Source of the DNA: Actinomadura citrea
GTDB lineage: Bacteria > Actinomycetota > Actinomycetes > Streptosporangiales > Streptosporangiaceae
Assembly: GCF_013409045.1 (NCBI RefSeq)
Contig: NZ_JACCBT010000001.1
Coordinates: forward strand, 4,836,001 to 4,900,000
DNA: 64,000 bases
Direction of reading: 5' to 3'
Below the pieces are notes generated by a model that did no database searches, was not told the DNA's origin, and saw only the letters and a program-made list of their open reading frames with translations. The position numbers were made by a program, and so were the translations under genes. The stretch's first letter is position 1. Every line of letters begins with the position of its first letter. Below are positions 7,826-17,512 of this stretch, piece by piece.

Positions 7826-8758
7826 TCAGTGCGCGCCCAGCAGGTCCACGACGAACACCAGCGTGTCGTTGCCCTTGATGCCGAACTGCGCCAGCCCCTT
7901 CGCCCCGTACCCGAGGGCCGGCGGCACCACCAGCAGCACGCGGCCGCCCACCCGCTGGCCCACCAGGCCCTGGTCCCAGCCCTTCATGACCTGGCCGGTC
8001 CCGATCATCGCCCCGAACGGGTGACCCTCCGACCAGGAGGAGTTGAACATCTTCCCGTCGCGCCAGAAGTACCCGCCGTACTGCAGCGCCACCAGCTGGC
8101 CCTTGCGCACGGCCGGGCCGTTCCCCTTGACCAGGGTCCGGACCTGAAGGCCCTTCGGCGGGGCCGAGCGCGGCATCGTCACCGCCGGCGCCTGCCCCGC
8201 CGCCGCGTCCGCCACCTTCGGCAGCCCCGGCTCGTCCAGCGGCGCCTGCCGCGCGCCGTGCGGGCCCGCCGTCCGCGGGTACACCGCCCGGACGTCCAGG
8301 ACGTACACCAGCGTGTCGTCGCCGCCCACCTGGTGCTTCGGGTCGCCCTCGTCGCCGAAGCCGTCCTTGGGCGGGATCCGGGTCACCACCCGCGATCCCG
8401 GCCGCACCCCCTCGAACGCCTTGGTGAGGCCGGGCACCAGCCGGCCGGTGGGGAACGCGCCCGGCTCGCCCTTGGAGTAGCTGCTGGCCAGCAGCTTGCG
8501 CCCGCCCTTGTTCCACCGGTAGCCGACGTAGTCGGCCACGACGAGGTCGCCCTTGCGCGCCGCCGTTCCCCCGCCCTTCCTGACGGTCTTCACCGCGAAG
8601 GAGTCGCCGGGCGCCCCCTTGGGGAACTTCACCTGCGGCAGCTTCCCGAAGTCCCCGCTCACCTCGACGTCCACGCCGCCGCCCGAGCAGGCGGCGGACA
8701 GCACGAGCGGCAGGGCGAGCACGACGGCCGCGGGGAGGAACCGAACACGACGGCGCAT
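7826..8758 (-). CDS. Lipoprotein with two FKBP-type peptidyl-prolyl isomerase domains
   Basis: 310 residues. A basic N-terminus, hydrophobic stretch and lipobox (LSAAC, Cys at about residue 24) mark a lipoprotein exported to the outer face of the membrane. Two FKBP domains follow: a divergent one (about residues 50-160) and a canonical one (about 200-310, with GTGQVMKGWDQGL, VPPALGYGAKG and NDTLVFVVDLL). Such enzymes catalyse proline isomerisation during folding of exported proteins. FKBP genes near pafA are common in actinobacteria. It begins 134 bases after pafA, with an inverted repeat over its promoter. Confidence 0.88.
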   Translation of the reverse strand: MRRRVRFLPAAVVLALPLVLSAACSGGGVDVEVSGDFGKLPQVKFPKGAPGDSFAVKTVRKGGGTAARKGDLVVADYVGYRWNKGGRKLLASSYSKGEPGAFPTGRLVPGLTKAFEGVRPGSRVVTRIPPKDGFGDEGDPKHQVGGDDTLVYVLDVRAVYPRTAGPHGARQAPLDEPGLPKVADAAAGQAPAVTMPRSAPPKGLQVRTLVKGNGPAVRKGQLVALQYGGYFWRDGKMFNSSWSEGHPFGAMIGTGQVMKGWDQGLVGQRVGGRVLLVVPPALGYGAKGLAQFGIKGNDTLVFVVDLLGAH

Positions 8759-8777
8759 ACGGGGGTCCTTCGGGGGT

Positions 8778-8804
8778 GGTGAGCGCTACTGCGCGCTCAC
8801 CCTA
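8778..8804 (-). promoter_or_regulatory. Promoter of the FKBP lipoprotein gene with perfect inverted repeat
   Basis: A TAGGGT -10 box (8804 to 8799 on the minus strand) abuts a perfect 9-bp inverted repeat, GGTGAGCGC/GCGCTCACC with a 6-base spacer (8778-8801). The repeat sits at the expected transcription start and could be an operator or a 5' mRNA hairpin. Confidence 0.45.
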
Positions 8805-8891
8805 CCGCCCAGGTGACCTGCCGGTAACCTGCCGTGCGCGTGTCGTCCCGCGCGGTCCGGGACGCGCCCCCGGGACCGCCGTGCGCCGCGC

Positions 8892-10250
8892 CTACATGCC
8901 GGCGATGAGCTTGTCGACGCGCTCGTCCACGGAGCGGAACGGGTCCTTGCACAGCACCGTGCGCTGCGCCTGGTCGTTCAGCTTCAGATGGACCCAGTCC
9001 ACCGTGAAGTCGCGCCGCTTCTCCTGCGCCTTGCGGATGAACTCGCCCCGCAGCCGCGCCCGCGTCGTCTGCGGCGGCACCGACTTCGCCTCGAAGATGT
9101 CGAGGTCGCGCGACACCCGGTCGACGGACGCCCGCTTCTCCAGCAGGTAGTACAGGCCGCGGTCGCGGTGCACGTCGTGGTAGGTGAGGTCGAGCTGGGC
9201 CACGCGCGGCGACGACAGCGGCAGGTCGTACTTGCGCCGGTACCGCTCGATCAGCTTGTACTTGATCACCCAGTCGATCTCGCGCGAGACCAGGTCCAGG
9301 TCCCCGGTCTCCACCGCGCGCAGCGTCCGCTCCCACAGCTCCAGCACCCGCTTGGCCGTCGCGTCGCCGCCTCGCGCGTCCACGAAGTCGCGCGCCTTGC
9401 CGTAGTACTCCTTCTGGATCTCCAGCGAGCTGGCCTCGCGGCCGTTGGCCAGCCGCACCTTCCGGCGGCCCGTCATGTCGTGGCTGACCTCGCGGATCGC
9501 CCGGATCGGGTTCTCCAGGGTGAGGTCGCGCATCACCACCCCGGCCTCGATCATCCGCAGCACCAGGTCGGTCGCCCCGACCTTGAGCAGCATCGTCGTC
9601 TCGCTCATGTTCGAGTCGCCGACGATCACATGCAGGCGGCGGAACCGCTCGGCGTCCGCGTGCGGCTCGTCACGGGTGTTGATGATCGGACGGGACCGCG
9701 TCGTCGCCGACGACACGCCCTCCCAGATGTGCTCCGCCCGCTGCGACACGCAGTACACCGCGCCGCGGGGCGTCTGCAGGACCTTGCCGGCGCCGCAGAT
9801 GATCTGCCGGGTCACCAGGTACGGGATCAGCACGTCCGCGAGCCGTCCGAACTCGCCGTGCCGCCCCACCAGGTAGTTCTCGTGGCAGCCGTAGGAGTTG
9901 CCGGCCGAGTCGGTGTTGTTCTTGAACAGGTAGATGTCGCCGGCGATGCCCTCCTCGCGGAGCCGCCGCTCGGCGTCGACCAGAAGGCCCTCCAGGATCC
10001 GCTCGCCCGCCTTGTCATGCGTCACCAGGTCGACGACGCTGTCGCACTCCGGCGTCGCGTATTCCGGATGGCTCCCCACGTCCAGGTAGAGCCGAGCCCC
10101 GTTGCGAAGGAACACGTTGCTGCTACGGCCCCACGACACGACCCTGCGGAACAGATAGCGCGCCACCTCGTCCGGTGACAACCGCCGCTGCCCGCGGAAG
10201 GTGCAGGTGACGCCGTACTCGTTCTCAAGCCCGAAGATGCGCCTGTCCAC
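8892..10250 (-). CDS. pafA: Pup-protein ligase PafA
   Basis: 452 residues. PafA joins the C-terminal Glu of Pup to substrate lysines using ATP. Key residues are visible: the Mg-binding Glu in GLENEYG (Glu9), the catalytic base in [15 protein letters not shown] (Asp57), and the carboxylate-amine ligase core ([41 protein letters not shown]). It lacks the insert that marks Dop. The start is a GTG six bases after a TAGGGT box, so the message is probably leaderless and independent of prcA, which is 194 bases upstream beyond a 23-bp hairpin. Confidence 0.97.
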   Translation of the reverse strand: MDRRIFGLENEYGVTCTFRGQRRLSPDEVARYLFRRVVSWGRSSNVFLRNGARLYLDVGSHPEYATPECDSVVDLVTHDKAGERILEGLLVDAERRLREEGIAGDIYLFKNNTDSAGNSYGCHENYLVGRHGEFGRLADVLIPYLVTRQIICGAGKVLQTPRGAVYCVSQRAEHIWEGVSSATTRSRPIINTRDEPHADAERFRRLHVIVGDSNMSETTMLLKVGATDLVLRMIEAGVVMRDLTLENPIRAIREVSHDMTGRRKVRLANGREASSLEIQKEYYGKARDFVDARGGDATAKRVLELWERTLRAVETGDLDLVSREIDWVIKYKLIERYRRKYDLPLSSPRVAQLDLTYHDVHRDRGLYYLLEKRASVDRVSRDLDIFEAKSVPPQTTRARLRGEFIRKAQEKRRDFTVDWVHLKLNDQAQRTVLCKDPFRSVDERVDKLIAGM

Positions 10251-10256
10251 ACCAAG

Positions 10257-10262
10257 ACCCTA
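10257..10262 (-). promoter_or_regulatory. Leaderless -10 box of pafA
   Basis: TAGGGT six bases before the GTG start at 10250. The identical hexamer precedes pup, prcB, arc and the FKBP gene in this window. Confidence 0.5.
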
Positions 10263-10347
10263 TGCGGCGCGGCCGTCACTTGGCAGTCTCTCGACCCACC
10301 GTTTCCGGCGAACGCGGCCGCCGCGTCGCAAGGCGCCCGGAACGCCG

Positions 10348-10399
10348 CGGGCCCGCGGCGGCGGGGACGGTGGTCGCCGTCCCCGCCGCCGCGGGCCCG
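10348..10399 (-). terminator. Perfect 23-bp hairpin between prcA and pafA
   Basis: Arms 10348-10370 and 10377-10399 are perfectly complementary, with a 6-base loop. There is no U-tract on the minus strand, so it may terminate, attenuate or protect the prcBA message rather than act as a classical terminator. It separates prcA from the independently promoted pafA. Confidence 0.65.
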
Positions 10400-10444
10400 T
10401 TTCGGCAGGCAGGGGCGCCGTCCGGCGGCCCGCCCGCCCGCGCG

Positions 10445-11227
10445 TCAGTCCTCGTCCGCGCCGGACGAGGAGGCCGTTCCGCCGGTGGTACCGCCGGACC
10501 CGGAGTCCTCGTCGCCGGAGGTGACGCCGGACGCGGAGTCCTCCGCGGCGAGCAGGTCCCCGATCCGCGCCGCCGAGAGCCGCTTGAACAGCCGGTGCTC
10601 GCGGTTGCGGTCCAGCACCGCGACCTCCAGCGAGGTCGCCTCCAGGTGCCGGTCGGAGTCCTGGGCCTCCAGCGCCCGCACGGCCGTGCGCAGCGCGTCC
10701 GCCAGCGAGGAGCCCTCCTGGTAGCCGTCCTTCAGCGACTGCGCCACCGCCTCGGCCTGCCCGCCCATGGCGACGTAGCCGTGCTCGTCGGCGACCGAGC
10801 CGTCGAACGTCAGCCGGTAGATCTGGTCGGTGTCGGCGTCGTCGCCCACCTCCGCGACGACCAGCTCAACCTCGTACGGCTTGTTGGTCTCGGTGAAGAT
10901 CGTCCCGAGCGACTGCGCGTACACGTTCGCCAGGCCCCGCGCCGTCACGTCGCGGCGGTCGTACTGGTAGCCGTTGATGTCGGCGTAGCGGACGCCCCCG
11001 AGCCGCAGGTTCTCGAACTCGTTGTACTTCCCCACCGCCGCGAACGCGATCCGGTCGTAGATCTCACTGATCTTGTGCAGCGCTCGCGACGGGTTGTCCG
11101 CCACGAACAGGATGCCGTCGTCGTACTGCAGGACCACGACGCTGCGGCCGCGCGCGATGCCCTTGCGCGCGTAGTCCGCCTTGTCCTTCATCTGCTGTTC
11201 GGGCGACACGTAGAACGGCATGGACAC
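10445..11227 (-). CDS. prcA: Proteasome alpha subunit
   Basis: 260 residues. The N-terminus [21 protein letters not shown] is the actinobacterial alpha-type signature (gating residues plus helix H0), followed by the proteasome fold ([27 protein letters not shown]). Alpha rings cap the 20S core and receive the ARC ATPase. The last 30 or so residues are an unusual low-complexity acidic Ser/Gly/Asp tail. It starts at GTG 11227 or ATG 11221, 15 bases after prcB, so prcB and prcA form one operon. Confidence 0.97.
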   Translation of the reverse strand: MSMPFYVSPEQQMKDKADYARKGIARGRSVVVLQYDDGILFVADNPSRALHKISEIYDRIAFAAVGKYNEFENLRLGGVRYADINGYQYDRRDVTARGLANVYAQSLGTIFTETNKPYEVELVVAEVGDDADTDQIYRLTFDGSVADEHGYVAMGGQAEAVAQSLKDGYQEGSSLADALRTAVRALEAQDSDRHLEATSLEVAVLDRNREHRLFKRLSAARIGDLLAAEDSASGVTSGDEDSGSGGTTGGTASSSGADED

Positions 11228-11242
11228 CGGTCTGGATCCCTT

Positions 11243-12088
11243 CTATCGCAGCGGGGCGGTCGGGCCGCCCGGCGAGTCGTAACGTGCGTCGACGACGGCC
11301 TGCGCCAGCGCGCCCACCTCGTCCTCGCCGAACCGGTGGTACCCGTCCGCCGTCACCGACGCCACCACGGGGAAGATCCGGCGCGTCAGGTCGGGCCCGC
11401 CCGTCGCCGAGTCGTCGTCGGCCGCGTCGTACAGCGCCTGGACGCACACCAGCGCGGCGTCCTGCGCCGACAGTTCGGGCCGGTAGAGCTTCTTCAGGGC
11501 GCCGCGCGCGAAGACCGACCCCGAGCCGATCGAGTGGAAGTCGCGCTCCTCGTAGCGGCCGCCCGCCGGGTCGTAGGAGAAGATCCGCCCCTCGTTCCGC
11601 TCCTCGTCGTAGCCCGCGAACAGCGGCACCACCGCCAGTCCCTGCATCGCCATCGCCAGGTTCTGCCGCACCATCGTCGCCAGGCGGTTCGCCTTGCCCT
11701 CGACCGACAGCGTCCGGCCCTCGCGCTTCTCGTAGTGCTCCAGCTCCACCTGGAACAGCCGGACCATCTCGATCCCGATCCCGGCCGTGCCGGCGATCGC
11801 GATCGCGGAGAACTCGTCGGCCCGGAAGACCTTCTCGATGTCGCGCTGCGCGATGACGTTGCCCGCCGTCGCCCGCCGGTCGCCCGCCATCACCACCCCG
11901 CCGGGGAATCCGACCGCGACGATCGTCGTCCCGTGCGGGATGTCCTCGCCCGCCCGCGAGGACGGCGGCGTCCGCCTGCCGGGCAGCAGCTCCGGCGAGT
12001 ACGCCCCGAGGAACTCCGTGAACGACGACGTATCCGGGCTCGCGAACAACCCCGGCAGACGTCCGGTGTGCGAATCGTGGGACGCCAC
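11243..12088 (-). CDS. prcB: Proteasome beta subunit
   Basis: 281 residues. A 53-residue propeptide ends at HG, and autocleavage would expose Thr54 ([21 protein letters not shown]), the N-terminal nucleophile; the Asp and Lys of the catalytic set lie downstream ([22 protein letters not shown]). The beta subunits are the peptidase sites of the 20S core that degrades pupylated proteins. The start is GTG 12088 with an AAGGGAG ribosome-binding site. Unlike the tight pup-prcB-prcA operon of mycobacteria, 280 bases with a hairpin and a candidate promoter separate it from pup. Confidence 0.97.
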   Translation of the reverse strand: MASHDSHTGRLPGLFASPDTSSFTEFLGAYSPELLPGRRTPPSSRAGEDIPHGTTIVAVGFPGGVVMAGDRRATAGNVIAQRDIEKVFRADEFSAIAIAGTAGIGIEMVRLFQVELEHYEKREGRTLSVEGKANRLATMVRQNLAMAMQGLAVVPLFAGYDEERNEGRIFSYDPAGGRYEERDFHSIGSGSVFARGALKKLYRPELSAQDAALVCVQALYDAADDDSATGGPDLTRRIFPVVASVTADGYHRFGEDEVGALAQAVVDARYDSPGGPTAPLR

Positions 12089-12150
12089 GCGACTCCCTTC
12101 CCCTCCACCATGGCGCCGGCTTCGACATTCCCACCGGCGCGGACTCTACG

Positions 12151-12156
12151 ACCCTA
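12151..12156 (-). promoter_or_regulatory. Candidate internal promoter for prcBA
   Basis: TAGGGT at 12156 to 12151 on the minus strand (with TAGAGT at 12148-12143 as an alternative), about 65 bases upstream of the prcB GTG. No convincing -35 is present. It would allow prcBA transcription independently of pup. Confidence 0.4.
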
Positions 12157-12259
12157 CTGTTCAAGGTCGCCCGCGCGCATGCCGCCCGATCACCGGTCCG
12201 ATCAGCCCACGGCGAACCCGGCGCGCCCGCGCCCGGCGCGCACGAGCACGGACACGCGA

Positions 12260-12289
12260 ACATGGGCGGGCCGCCGGGCCCACCCATGT
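12260..12289 (-). terminator. Hairpin in the pup-prcB intergenic region
   Basis: 13-bp stem (12260-12272 with 12277-12289) and a 4-base loop. The single DNA mismatch becomes a G-U pair only in the minus-strand RNA, the sense of the operon. No U-tract follows; attenuation between pup and prcBA is inferred. Confidence 0.5.
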
Positions 12290-12368
12290 CCTCACTACCG
12301 TGTCAAGTTGGAGTTCCGCTCCGAAGAAACGGCGATTCGCTATGTGGCCGATCCGCCCGATTCGGGGT

Positions 12369-12578
12369 TCACTGTCCGCCCTTTTGGATATAGGCGCGGA
12401 CGAAGTCCTCGGCGTTCTCTTCCAGCACCTCGTCTATTTCGTCCAGGATCGAGTCCACGTCGTCGGTGAGCTTCTCCTGGCGCTCCTGCACGTCCTCGGT
12501 GGTCGTGGCCTCGGTCTCCTCGACCTCTTCCGTGCGCCGGGTGGTCTGCTTCTGACCGCCGGTGTCCTTCGTGGCCAT
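12369..12578 (-). CDS. pup: Prokaryotic ubiquitin-like protein Pup
   Basis: 69 residues, disordered and acidic, rich in Glu, Thr, Asp and Gln, ending in the Pup signature YIQKGGQ. The terminal Gln means Dop must deamidate it to Glu before PafA can attach it to lysines. The C-terminal half (KLTDDVDSILDEIDEVL) is the segment that folds against the ARC coiled coil. The ATG at 12578 has a strong GGAGG eight bases upstream; a longer upstream reading has no support. It lies between dop and prcB on the same strand. Confidence 0.97.
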   Translation of the reverse strand: MATKDTGGQKQTTRRTEEVEETEATTTEDVQERQEKLTDDVDSILDEIDEVLEENAEDFVRAYIQKGGQ

Positions 12579-12607
12579 TCCGTACCTCCGCTCTGCCGGT
12601 GCCTCCG

Positions 12608-12613
12608 ACCCTA
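12608..12613 (-). promoter_or_regulatory. Candidate -10 box of pup
   Basis: TAGGGT at 12613 to 12608, about 30 bases before the pup ATG and inside the 275-base dop-pup gap, giving a short leader that includes the GGAGG site. Confidence 0.45.
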
Positions 12614-12853
12614 TCTCCGATCTTCGACGGTGCGCGGAAGTCTCGGGTCCGTTTCGCCGTCTCCGCCCGAGGGCCGGGGGCATGCTCGGGTTATCGCCGG
12701 TCCACCGCCCACCGAAACGGGCAAAGCGGCCACGAAACCGGCCCGTTACCCGGCACGGCCGTTCGGTGGCGCCGGCCGTGCTCGGACCGTCCAGCCCTCC
12801 AGCGGACGCGCGAGCGGGGCCCTCAGGCGCGTGTGCGGCGCCCTCGGCCCCGT

Positions 12854-14371
12854 TCAGCCCTGGCCGGTCAGGGTGGCCACGAGGTCCGCGGCGGTGCGGC
12901 AGCGGTCCAGGAGGGCGCCCACGTGCTGCTTGGTGCCGCGCAGGGGCTCCAGGGTGGGCACGCGCTGCAGCGACTCCCGGCCGGGGACGTCGAAGATCAC
13001 CGAATCCCAGGAGGCCGCGGCGACGGACTCGGCGTACTGACGCAGGCAGCGGCCCCGGAAGTAGGCCCGGGTGTCCTCCGGCGGGTCCTCGACGGCGGCC
13101 TGGACCTGCGCCTCGGTGACGACCCGGTCGATGCGGCCGCGGTCCACCAGGCGGTTGTAGAGGCCCTTGTCGGGCCGGATGTCGGTGTACTGCAGGTCGA
13201 CGAGCTGCAGGCGCGGGTGGGACCAGTCGAGGCCGTCGCGGCTGCGGTAGCCCTCCAGCAGAGACAGCTTGGCGACCCAGTCGAGCTCGCGGGACAGCTG
13301 CATCGGGTCGTCGCCGAGGCGGTGCAGGACGGACTCCCAGCGGTCGAGGACGTCCTTGGTCATCTCGTCCACGTCCACGCCGAACCGGTCCTCGACGTAC
13401 TTGCGCGACTGCTCCAGGTACTCCATCTGGAGCTGGACCGCGGTCATCTTCCTGCCGTCGCGCAGCGTGAGCAGGTGCTTGCAGGACGGGTCGTGGGAGA
13501 CCGCCCGGAGCGCGGCGACGGGCATGTCGACCGAGAGGTCGACGGTGAGGAAGCCGTCCTCGATCATGGCGAGGACGAGCGAGGTGGTGCCGAGCTTGAG
13601 GTAGGTGGACAGCTCGGCCATGTTGGCGTCGCCGATGATGACGTGCAGCCGCCGGTACTTCTCGGGGTCGGCGTGGGGCTCGTCGCGGGTGTTGATGATC
13701 GGCCGCTTGAGGGTGGTCTCCAGCCCCACCTCGACCTCGAAGAAGTCGGCGCGCTGGCTGATCTGGAAGCCGTCGCCGCGGCCGTCCACGCCGATGCCGA
13801 CGCGGCCGGCGCCGCAGACGACCTGGCGGGAGACGAAGAACGGGGTGAGGTGCCGGACGATGTCGGCGAAGGGCGTCTCGCGGCGCATGAGGTAGTTCTC
13901 ATGGCAGCCGTAGGAGGCGCCCTTGTTGTCGGTGTTGTTCTTGTAGAGCTGGATGGGGTGGGTGCCGGGGACGAGCGCGGCGCGCCGCGCGGCGTCGGCC
14001 ATCACGCGCTCGCCCGCCTTGTCCCAGATGACGGCGTCGAGCGGGTTGGTGCACTCGGGCGCCGAGTACTCGGGGTGGGCGTGGTCGACGTACAGCCGGG
14101 CGCCGTTGGTGAGGATGACGTTGGCGAGGCCGAGGTCCTCGTCGGTGAGCTGCGTGGGGTCGGCGACCTCGCGGGCGAGGTCGAAGCCGCGGGCGTCTCG
14201 GAGCGGGTTCTCCTCCTCGAAGTCCCAGCGGGCCCTGCGGGCCCGTGCCGCCGACGCCGCCAGGTAGGCGTTGACGACCTGGGAGGAGGTCACCATCGCG
14301 TTGGCCCCTGGCTGCCCGGGTACGGAGATGCCGTACTCGGTCTCGATGCCCATCACCCGCCGCACACTCAT
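12854..14371 (-). CDS. dop: Pup deamidase/depupylase Dop
   Basis: 505 residues, homologous to PafA. Dop converts the Pup C-terminal Gln to Glu and removes Pup from substrates. Visible features are the N-terminal [11 protein letters not shown], the catalytic Asp in [14 protein letters not shown] (Asp96), [38 protein letters not shown], and the Dop-specific loop insert at about residues 55-80 ([15 protein letters not shown]) that PafA lacks. A TAGGCT box seven bases before the ATG suggests a leaderless transcript. It lies between arc and pup. Confidence 0.97.
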   Translation of the reverse strand: MSVRRVMGIETEYGISVPGQPGANAMVTSSQVVNAYLAASAARARRARWDFEEENPLRDARGFDLAREVADPTQLTDEDLGLANVILTNGARLYVDHAHPEYSAPECTNPLDAVIWDKAGERVMADAARRAALVPGTHPIQLYKNNTDNKGASYGCHENYLMRRETPFADIVRHLTPFFVSRQVVCGAGRVGIGVDGRGDGFQISQRADFFEVEVGLETTLKRPIINTRDEPHADPEKYRRLHVIIGDANMAELSTYLKLGTTSLVLAMIEDGFLTVDLSVDMPVAALRAVSHDPSCKHLLTLRDGRKMTAVQLQMEYLEQSRKYVEDRFGVDVDEMTKDVLDRWESVLHRLGDDPMQLSRELDWVAKLSLLEGYRSRDGLDWSHPRLQLVDLQYTDIRPDKGLYNRLVDRGRIDRVVTEAQVQAAVEDPPEDTRAYFRGRCLRQYAESVAAASWDSVIFDVPGRESLQRVPTLEPLRGTKQHVGALLDRCRTAADLVATLTGQG

Positions 14372-14378
14372 ATCGTCG

Positions 14379-14384
14379 AGCCTA
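14379..14384 (-). promoter_or_regulatory. Leaderless -10 box of dop
   Basis: TAGGCT seven bases before the ATG at 14371; same hexamer and spacing as helY. Confidence 0.45.
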
Positions 14385-14451
14385 TCGGGGCCGGGAGGGT
14401 GGAGTCATGGGGCCCGCTGTTCGCGGCGCCCGTGGCGTGGCACACCCGCAC

Positions 14452-14477
14452 GGCGGCCCCTGGGTGCAGGGACCGCC
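14452..14477 (-). terminator. Hairpin between arc and dop
   Basis: 11-bp stem (14452-14462 with 14467-14477), 4-base loop; the one mismatch becomes a G-U pair in minus-strand RNA. Flanking GCACAC/GTGTGC arms could lengthen it. It lies just after the arc stop, with no clear U-tract. Confidence 0.4.
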
Positions 14478-14501
14478 GCGCGTGTGCGTCAAGGCCGGGG
14501 G

Positions 14502-16265
14502 TTACAGGTACTGGCCGGTGTTGGCGACGGTGTCGATGGAGCGTCCGGCCTCGGAGCCCTTGGTCCCGGAGACGAGCGTGCGGATGTAGACGATCCGCTC
14601 GCCCTTCTTGCCGGAGATGCGGGCCCAGTCGTCGGGGTTGGTGGTGTTGGGCAGGTCCTCGTTCTCACTGAACTCGTCGACGCAGGCGGCCAGCAGGTGA
14701 GTCACCCGCAGGCCCTTCTGGCCGGTGTCGAGGAACTGCTTGATGGCCATCTTCTTGGCACGGTCGACGATGTTCTGGATCATCGCGCCGGAGTTGAAGT
14801 CCTTGAAGAACAGGACTTCCTTGTCCCCGTTGGCGTAGGTGACCTCCAGGAAGCGGTTCTCCTCGCTCTCGGTGTACATGCGCTCGACGGTGCGCTGGAT
14901 CATCGCCTCGACGGTGGCCTCGGTGGAACCGCCGTGCTCCTTGAGGTCGTCGGGGTGCAGCGGCAGTCCGTGGAGGATGTACTTGGAGAAGATGTCCTTG
15001 GCGGCCTCGGCGTCCGGCCGCTCGATCTTGATCTTGACGTCCAGCCGGCCCGGCCGCAGGATCGCGGGGTCGATCATGTCCTCGCGATTGGACGCGCCGA
15101 TCACGATGACGTTCTCCAGGCCCTCGACGCCGTCGATCTCGCTGAGCAGCTGAGGGACGATGGTGTTCTCGACGTCGGAGGAGACCCCCGAGCCGCGGGT
15201 GCGGAAGATGGAGTCCATCTCGTCGAAGAACACGATGACCGGGGTCCCGGCGGACGCCTTCTCGCGGGCCCGCTGGAAGACCAGGCGGATGTGCCGCTCG
15301 GTCTCGCCGACGTACTTGTTCAGCAGCTCGGGGCCCTTGATGTTGAGGAAGAAGCTCTTGCCCTCCTGGCCGGTCTTCTCCGCGACCTGCTTGGCGAGCG
15401 AGTTCGCGACGGCCTTGGCGATGAGCGTCTTGCCGCAGCCGGGCGGACCGTAGAGCAGCACGCCCTTGGGCGGCCGCAGCTGGTGCTCACGGAACAGGTC
15501 GGCGTGCAGGTAGGGCAGCTCCACCGCGTCGCGGATCATCTCGATCTGCGATCCGAGGCCGCCGATCTCGTTGTAGGAGATGTCGGGGACCTCTTCGAGG
15601 ACGAGCTCCTCGACCTCCGCCTTGTGGATCTTCTCGTAGGCGTAACCGGACCTCGGCTCGAGCATCAGGGAGTCGCCCGCCCGCAGCGGGACGCCGCGCA
15701 GCGGCTCGGCGAGCTTGACGACGCGCTCCTCGTCGGCGTGCGCGATGACCAGGGCGCGCTCGCCGTCGTCGAAGAGCTCCTTGAGCATGACGACCTCGCC
15801 CTGCTCCTCGAACTTCAGCGCCTCGACGATGTTGAGGGCCTCGTTGAGCATGACCTCCTGGCCGCGCTGAAGTTCGTCGACGTCGACGGCCGGGCTGACG
15901 TTGACACGCAGCTTGCGCCCGCCGGTGAAGATGTCGACCGTTCCATCGTCGCGCGCGTCCAGGAAGACACCGAATCCGGAAGGTGGTTGTGCGAGCCTGT
16001 CGACCTCCTCCTTGAGCGCCACGATCTGTTCGCGAGCCTCTTTGAGGGTCGCTACGAGACGCTCGTTCTGACCGGTTACGGCGGCCAGGTTGGCCTGTGC
16101 CTCATGGAGGCGTTCTTCCAGCACACGTACTTGGCGCGGGGATTCCGCGAGCTTCCGGCGCAGCACGGAGATCTCCTCCTCCAGGAAGGAAATCTGCGTC
16201 TGGAGGTCCCTGACCTCCTTTTCGTGCTGCGCCCTGCGCGCCCCAGCATCGTCACGAGCGGCCAC
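14502..16265 (-). CDS. arc: Proteasome-associated AAA ATPase ARC/Mpa
   Basis: 587 residues from GTG 16265, which has AGGAGG upstream. Domains: N-terminal coiled coil (about residues 10-92) that binds Pup; two OB folds (about 97-245, with [20 protein letters not shown]); an AAA+ domain with Walker A GPPGCGKT, Walker [11 protein letters not shown] and arginine finger region [17 protein letters not shown]; and the C-terminal GQYL tail that docks into PrcA pockets and opens the gate. The hexamer unfolds pupylated proteins into the 20S core. First proteasome gene of the minus-strand cluster, with a TAGGGT box about 43 bases upstream. Confidence 0.97.
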   Translation of the reverse strand: MAARDDAGARRAQHEKEVRDLQTQISFLEEEISVLRRKLAESPRQVRVLEERLHEAQANLAAVTGQNERLVATLKEAREQIVALKEEVDRLAQPPSGFGVFLDARDDGTVDIFTGGRKLRVNVSPAVDVDELQRGQEVMLNEALNIVEALKFEEQGEVVMLKELFDDGERALVIAHADEERVVKLAEPLRGVPLRAGDSLMLEPRSGYAYEKIHKAEVEELVLEEVPDISYNEIGGLGSQIEMIRDAVELPYLHADLFREHQLRPPKGVLLYGPPGCGKTLIAKAVANSLAKQVAEKTGQEGKSFFLNIKGPELLNKYVGETERHIRLVFQRAREKASAGTPVIVFFDEMDSIFRTRGSGVSSDVENTIVPQLLSEIDGVEGLENVIVIGASNREDMIDPAILRPGRLDVKIKIERPDAEAAKDIFSKYILHGLPLHPDDLKEHGGSTEATVEAMIQRTVERMYTESEENRFLEVTYANGDKEVLFFKDFNSGAMIQNIVDRAKKMAIKQFLDTGQKGLRVTHLLAACVDEFSENEDLPNTTNPDDWARISGKKGERIVYIRTLVSGTKGSEAGRSIDTVANTGQYL

Positions 16266-16307
16266 GCCCCGCCACCTCCTCACGAAGAGAGCCGACGACC
16301 TACTGAG

Positions 16308-16313
16308 ACCCTA
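16308..16313 (-). promoter_or_regulatory. Candidate -10 box of arc
   Basis: TAGGGT at 16313 to 16308; a poor -35 (GTTACG) sits 17 bases upstream. The arc ribosome-binding site and GTG follow. Confidence 0.4.
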
Positions 16314-16510
16314 CCTATCTGGAGGGCTTCCGTAACCTGCCCATTCGGTGTTCGTGTCGTGCGGGGGTCTTCCGGGAGGGTTGGCAGGGGTTCTGTGGGG
16401 GTGGCGGGGGTCGGGGGCTTACGACGTCTGGACCTGCGGGTTCGGCATCCCGGGCGTGTCGTGGCACGGCGTTTGCCGAGTCCGGTGGAGGGGCGCCGAC
16501 GGAATGTGAT

Positions 16511-17449
16511 CTAGGACTCGGCGGGATCCCCGGGCGCGGCGCCGGGCGAGGGCGCGGCGTCGCCGGTCACGGGGTGGGCGCCCTTCGCGGGACGGCGGCG
16601 CCGGGCGGGCGGGGCCACTCCGTCGGCGAGGCGCCGCGCGGTGACGAGGAAACCGGTGTGGCCGACCATGCGGTGGTCGGGCCGGACGGCGAGCCCGTCG
16701 ACGTGCCAGGAGCGCAGCATCGTCTCGAAGGCGTAGGGCTCGGCGAACCGGCCGTGGGAGCGCAGGTCCTCGACGACCCGCGACATCTGGGTGGTGGTGG
16801 CGATGTAGGCGCAGACCATGCCCCCGGGGACGAGGGCCTTGGCGACGGCGTCGAGGGTCTCCCAGGGCGCGAGCATGTCCAGCACGACGCGGTCGACGTC
16901 GGCCTCGGCGAGGGCGTCCTCCAGGGAGCCGACGGTGAGGCGCCAGGCGGGGTGGGGCCCGCCGAAGAACTTCTCGACGTTGGCGCGGGCGATGTCGGCG
17001 AAGTCGGGCCGGCGCTCGTAGGAGGAGACGAGGCCGCGCTCGCCGACGGCGCGCAGCAGGAAGCAGCTGAGGGCCCCGGACCCGGCGCCGGCCTCGACCA
17101 CGCGGGCGCCGGGGAAGATGTCGGCCATCGCGATGATCTGGGCGGCGTCCTTGGGGTAGACGACGGCGGCGCCGCGCGGCATGCGGAGGGTGAAGTCGGC
17201 GAGCAGCGGGCGGAAGGCCAGGTACTCGATGCCGCCGGTGGAGCGGAAGACGCTCCCCTCGGGGCTGCCGATCATGTCGTCGTGGGGGACCGAGCCCTTG
17301 TGCGAGTGGTAGACCTTGCCGGGCTGGAGCGTGATGGTGTTGATCCGGCCCTTGGGGTCGGTGAGCTGAACCTGGTCGCCGGGGCGGAACGGGCCGTGGG
17401 GGATGCGGCCGGGCGAGGGGGCGGGGCCGTCGGGTCGGGGTTCGCTCAT
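16511..17449 (-). CDS. trmI: tRNA (adenine-N1)-methyltransferase TrmI
   Basis: 312 residues. TrmI methylates N1 of adenine 58 in the T-loop of tRNAs using S-adenosylmethionine. The N-terminal beta-barrel (FRPGDQVQLTDPKGRINTITL) and Rossmann methyltransferase domain are clear: SAM motif VVEAGAGSGALSCFLL, then SSYERRPDFADIARANVE and VLDMLAPWE. A gene for this enzyme directly upstream of arc/mpa is usual in actinobacteria. I chose ATG 17449 because TAGCCT lies eight bases before it; an in-frame TTG at 17458 is less likely. The C-terminal 45 residues are a low-complexity Arg/Pro/Ala tail. Confidence 0.93.
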   Translation of the reverse strand: MSEPRPDGPAPSPGRIPHGPFRPGDQVQLTDPKGRINTITLQPGKVYHSHKGSVPHDDMIGSPEGSVFRSTGGIEYLAFRPLLADFTLRMPRGAAVVYPKDAAQIIAMADIFPGARVVEAGAGSGALSCFLLRAVGERGLVSSYERRPDFADIARANVEKFFGGPHPAWRLTVGSLEDALAEADVDRVVLDMLAPWETLDAVAKALVPGGMVCAYIATTTQMSRVVEDLRSHGRFAEPYAFETMLRSWHVDGLAVRPDHRMVGHTGFLVTARRLADGVAPPARRRRPAKGAHPVTGDAAPSPGAAPGDPAES

Positions 17450-17457
17450 GGAGGTCA

Positions 17458-17463
17458 AGGCTA
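17458..17463 (-). promoter_or_regulatory. Leaderless -10 box of trmI
   Basis: TAGCCT eight bases before ATG 17449. Confidence 0.4.
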
Positions 17464-17512
17464 GCGGCGGGCGCGGGCAGGTCGGGCCGCGGCGCCGCCC
17501 CGCGGGAGCGGG

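Noticed and set aside
12599-14671. 690-codon plus-strand frame opposite dop
   Set aside because: Mirror frame of a certain gene; composition is typical of antisense translation.
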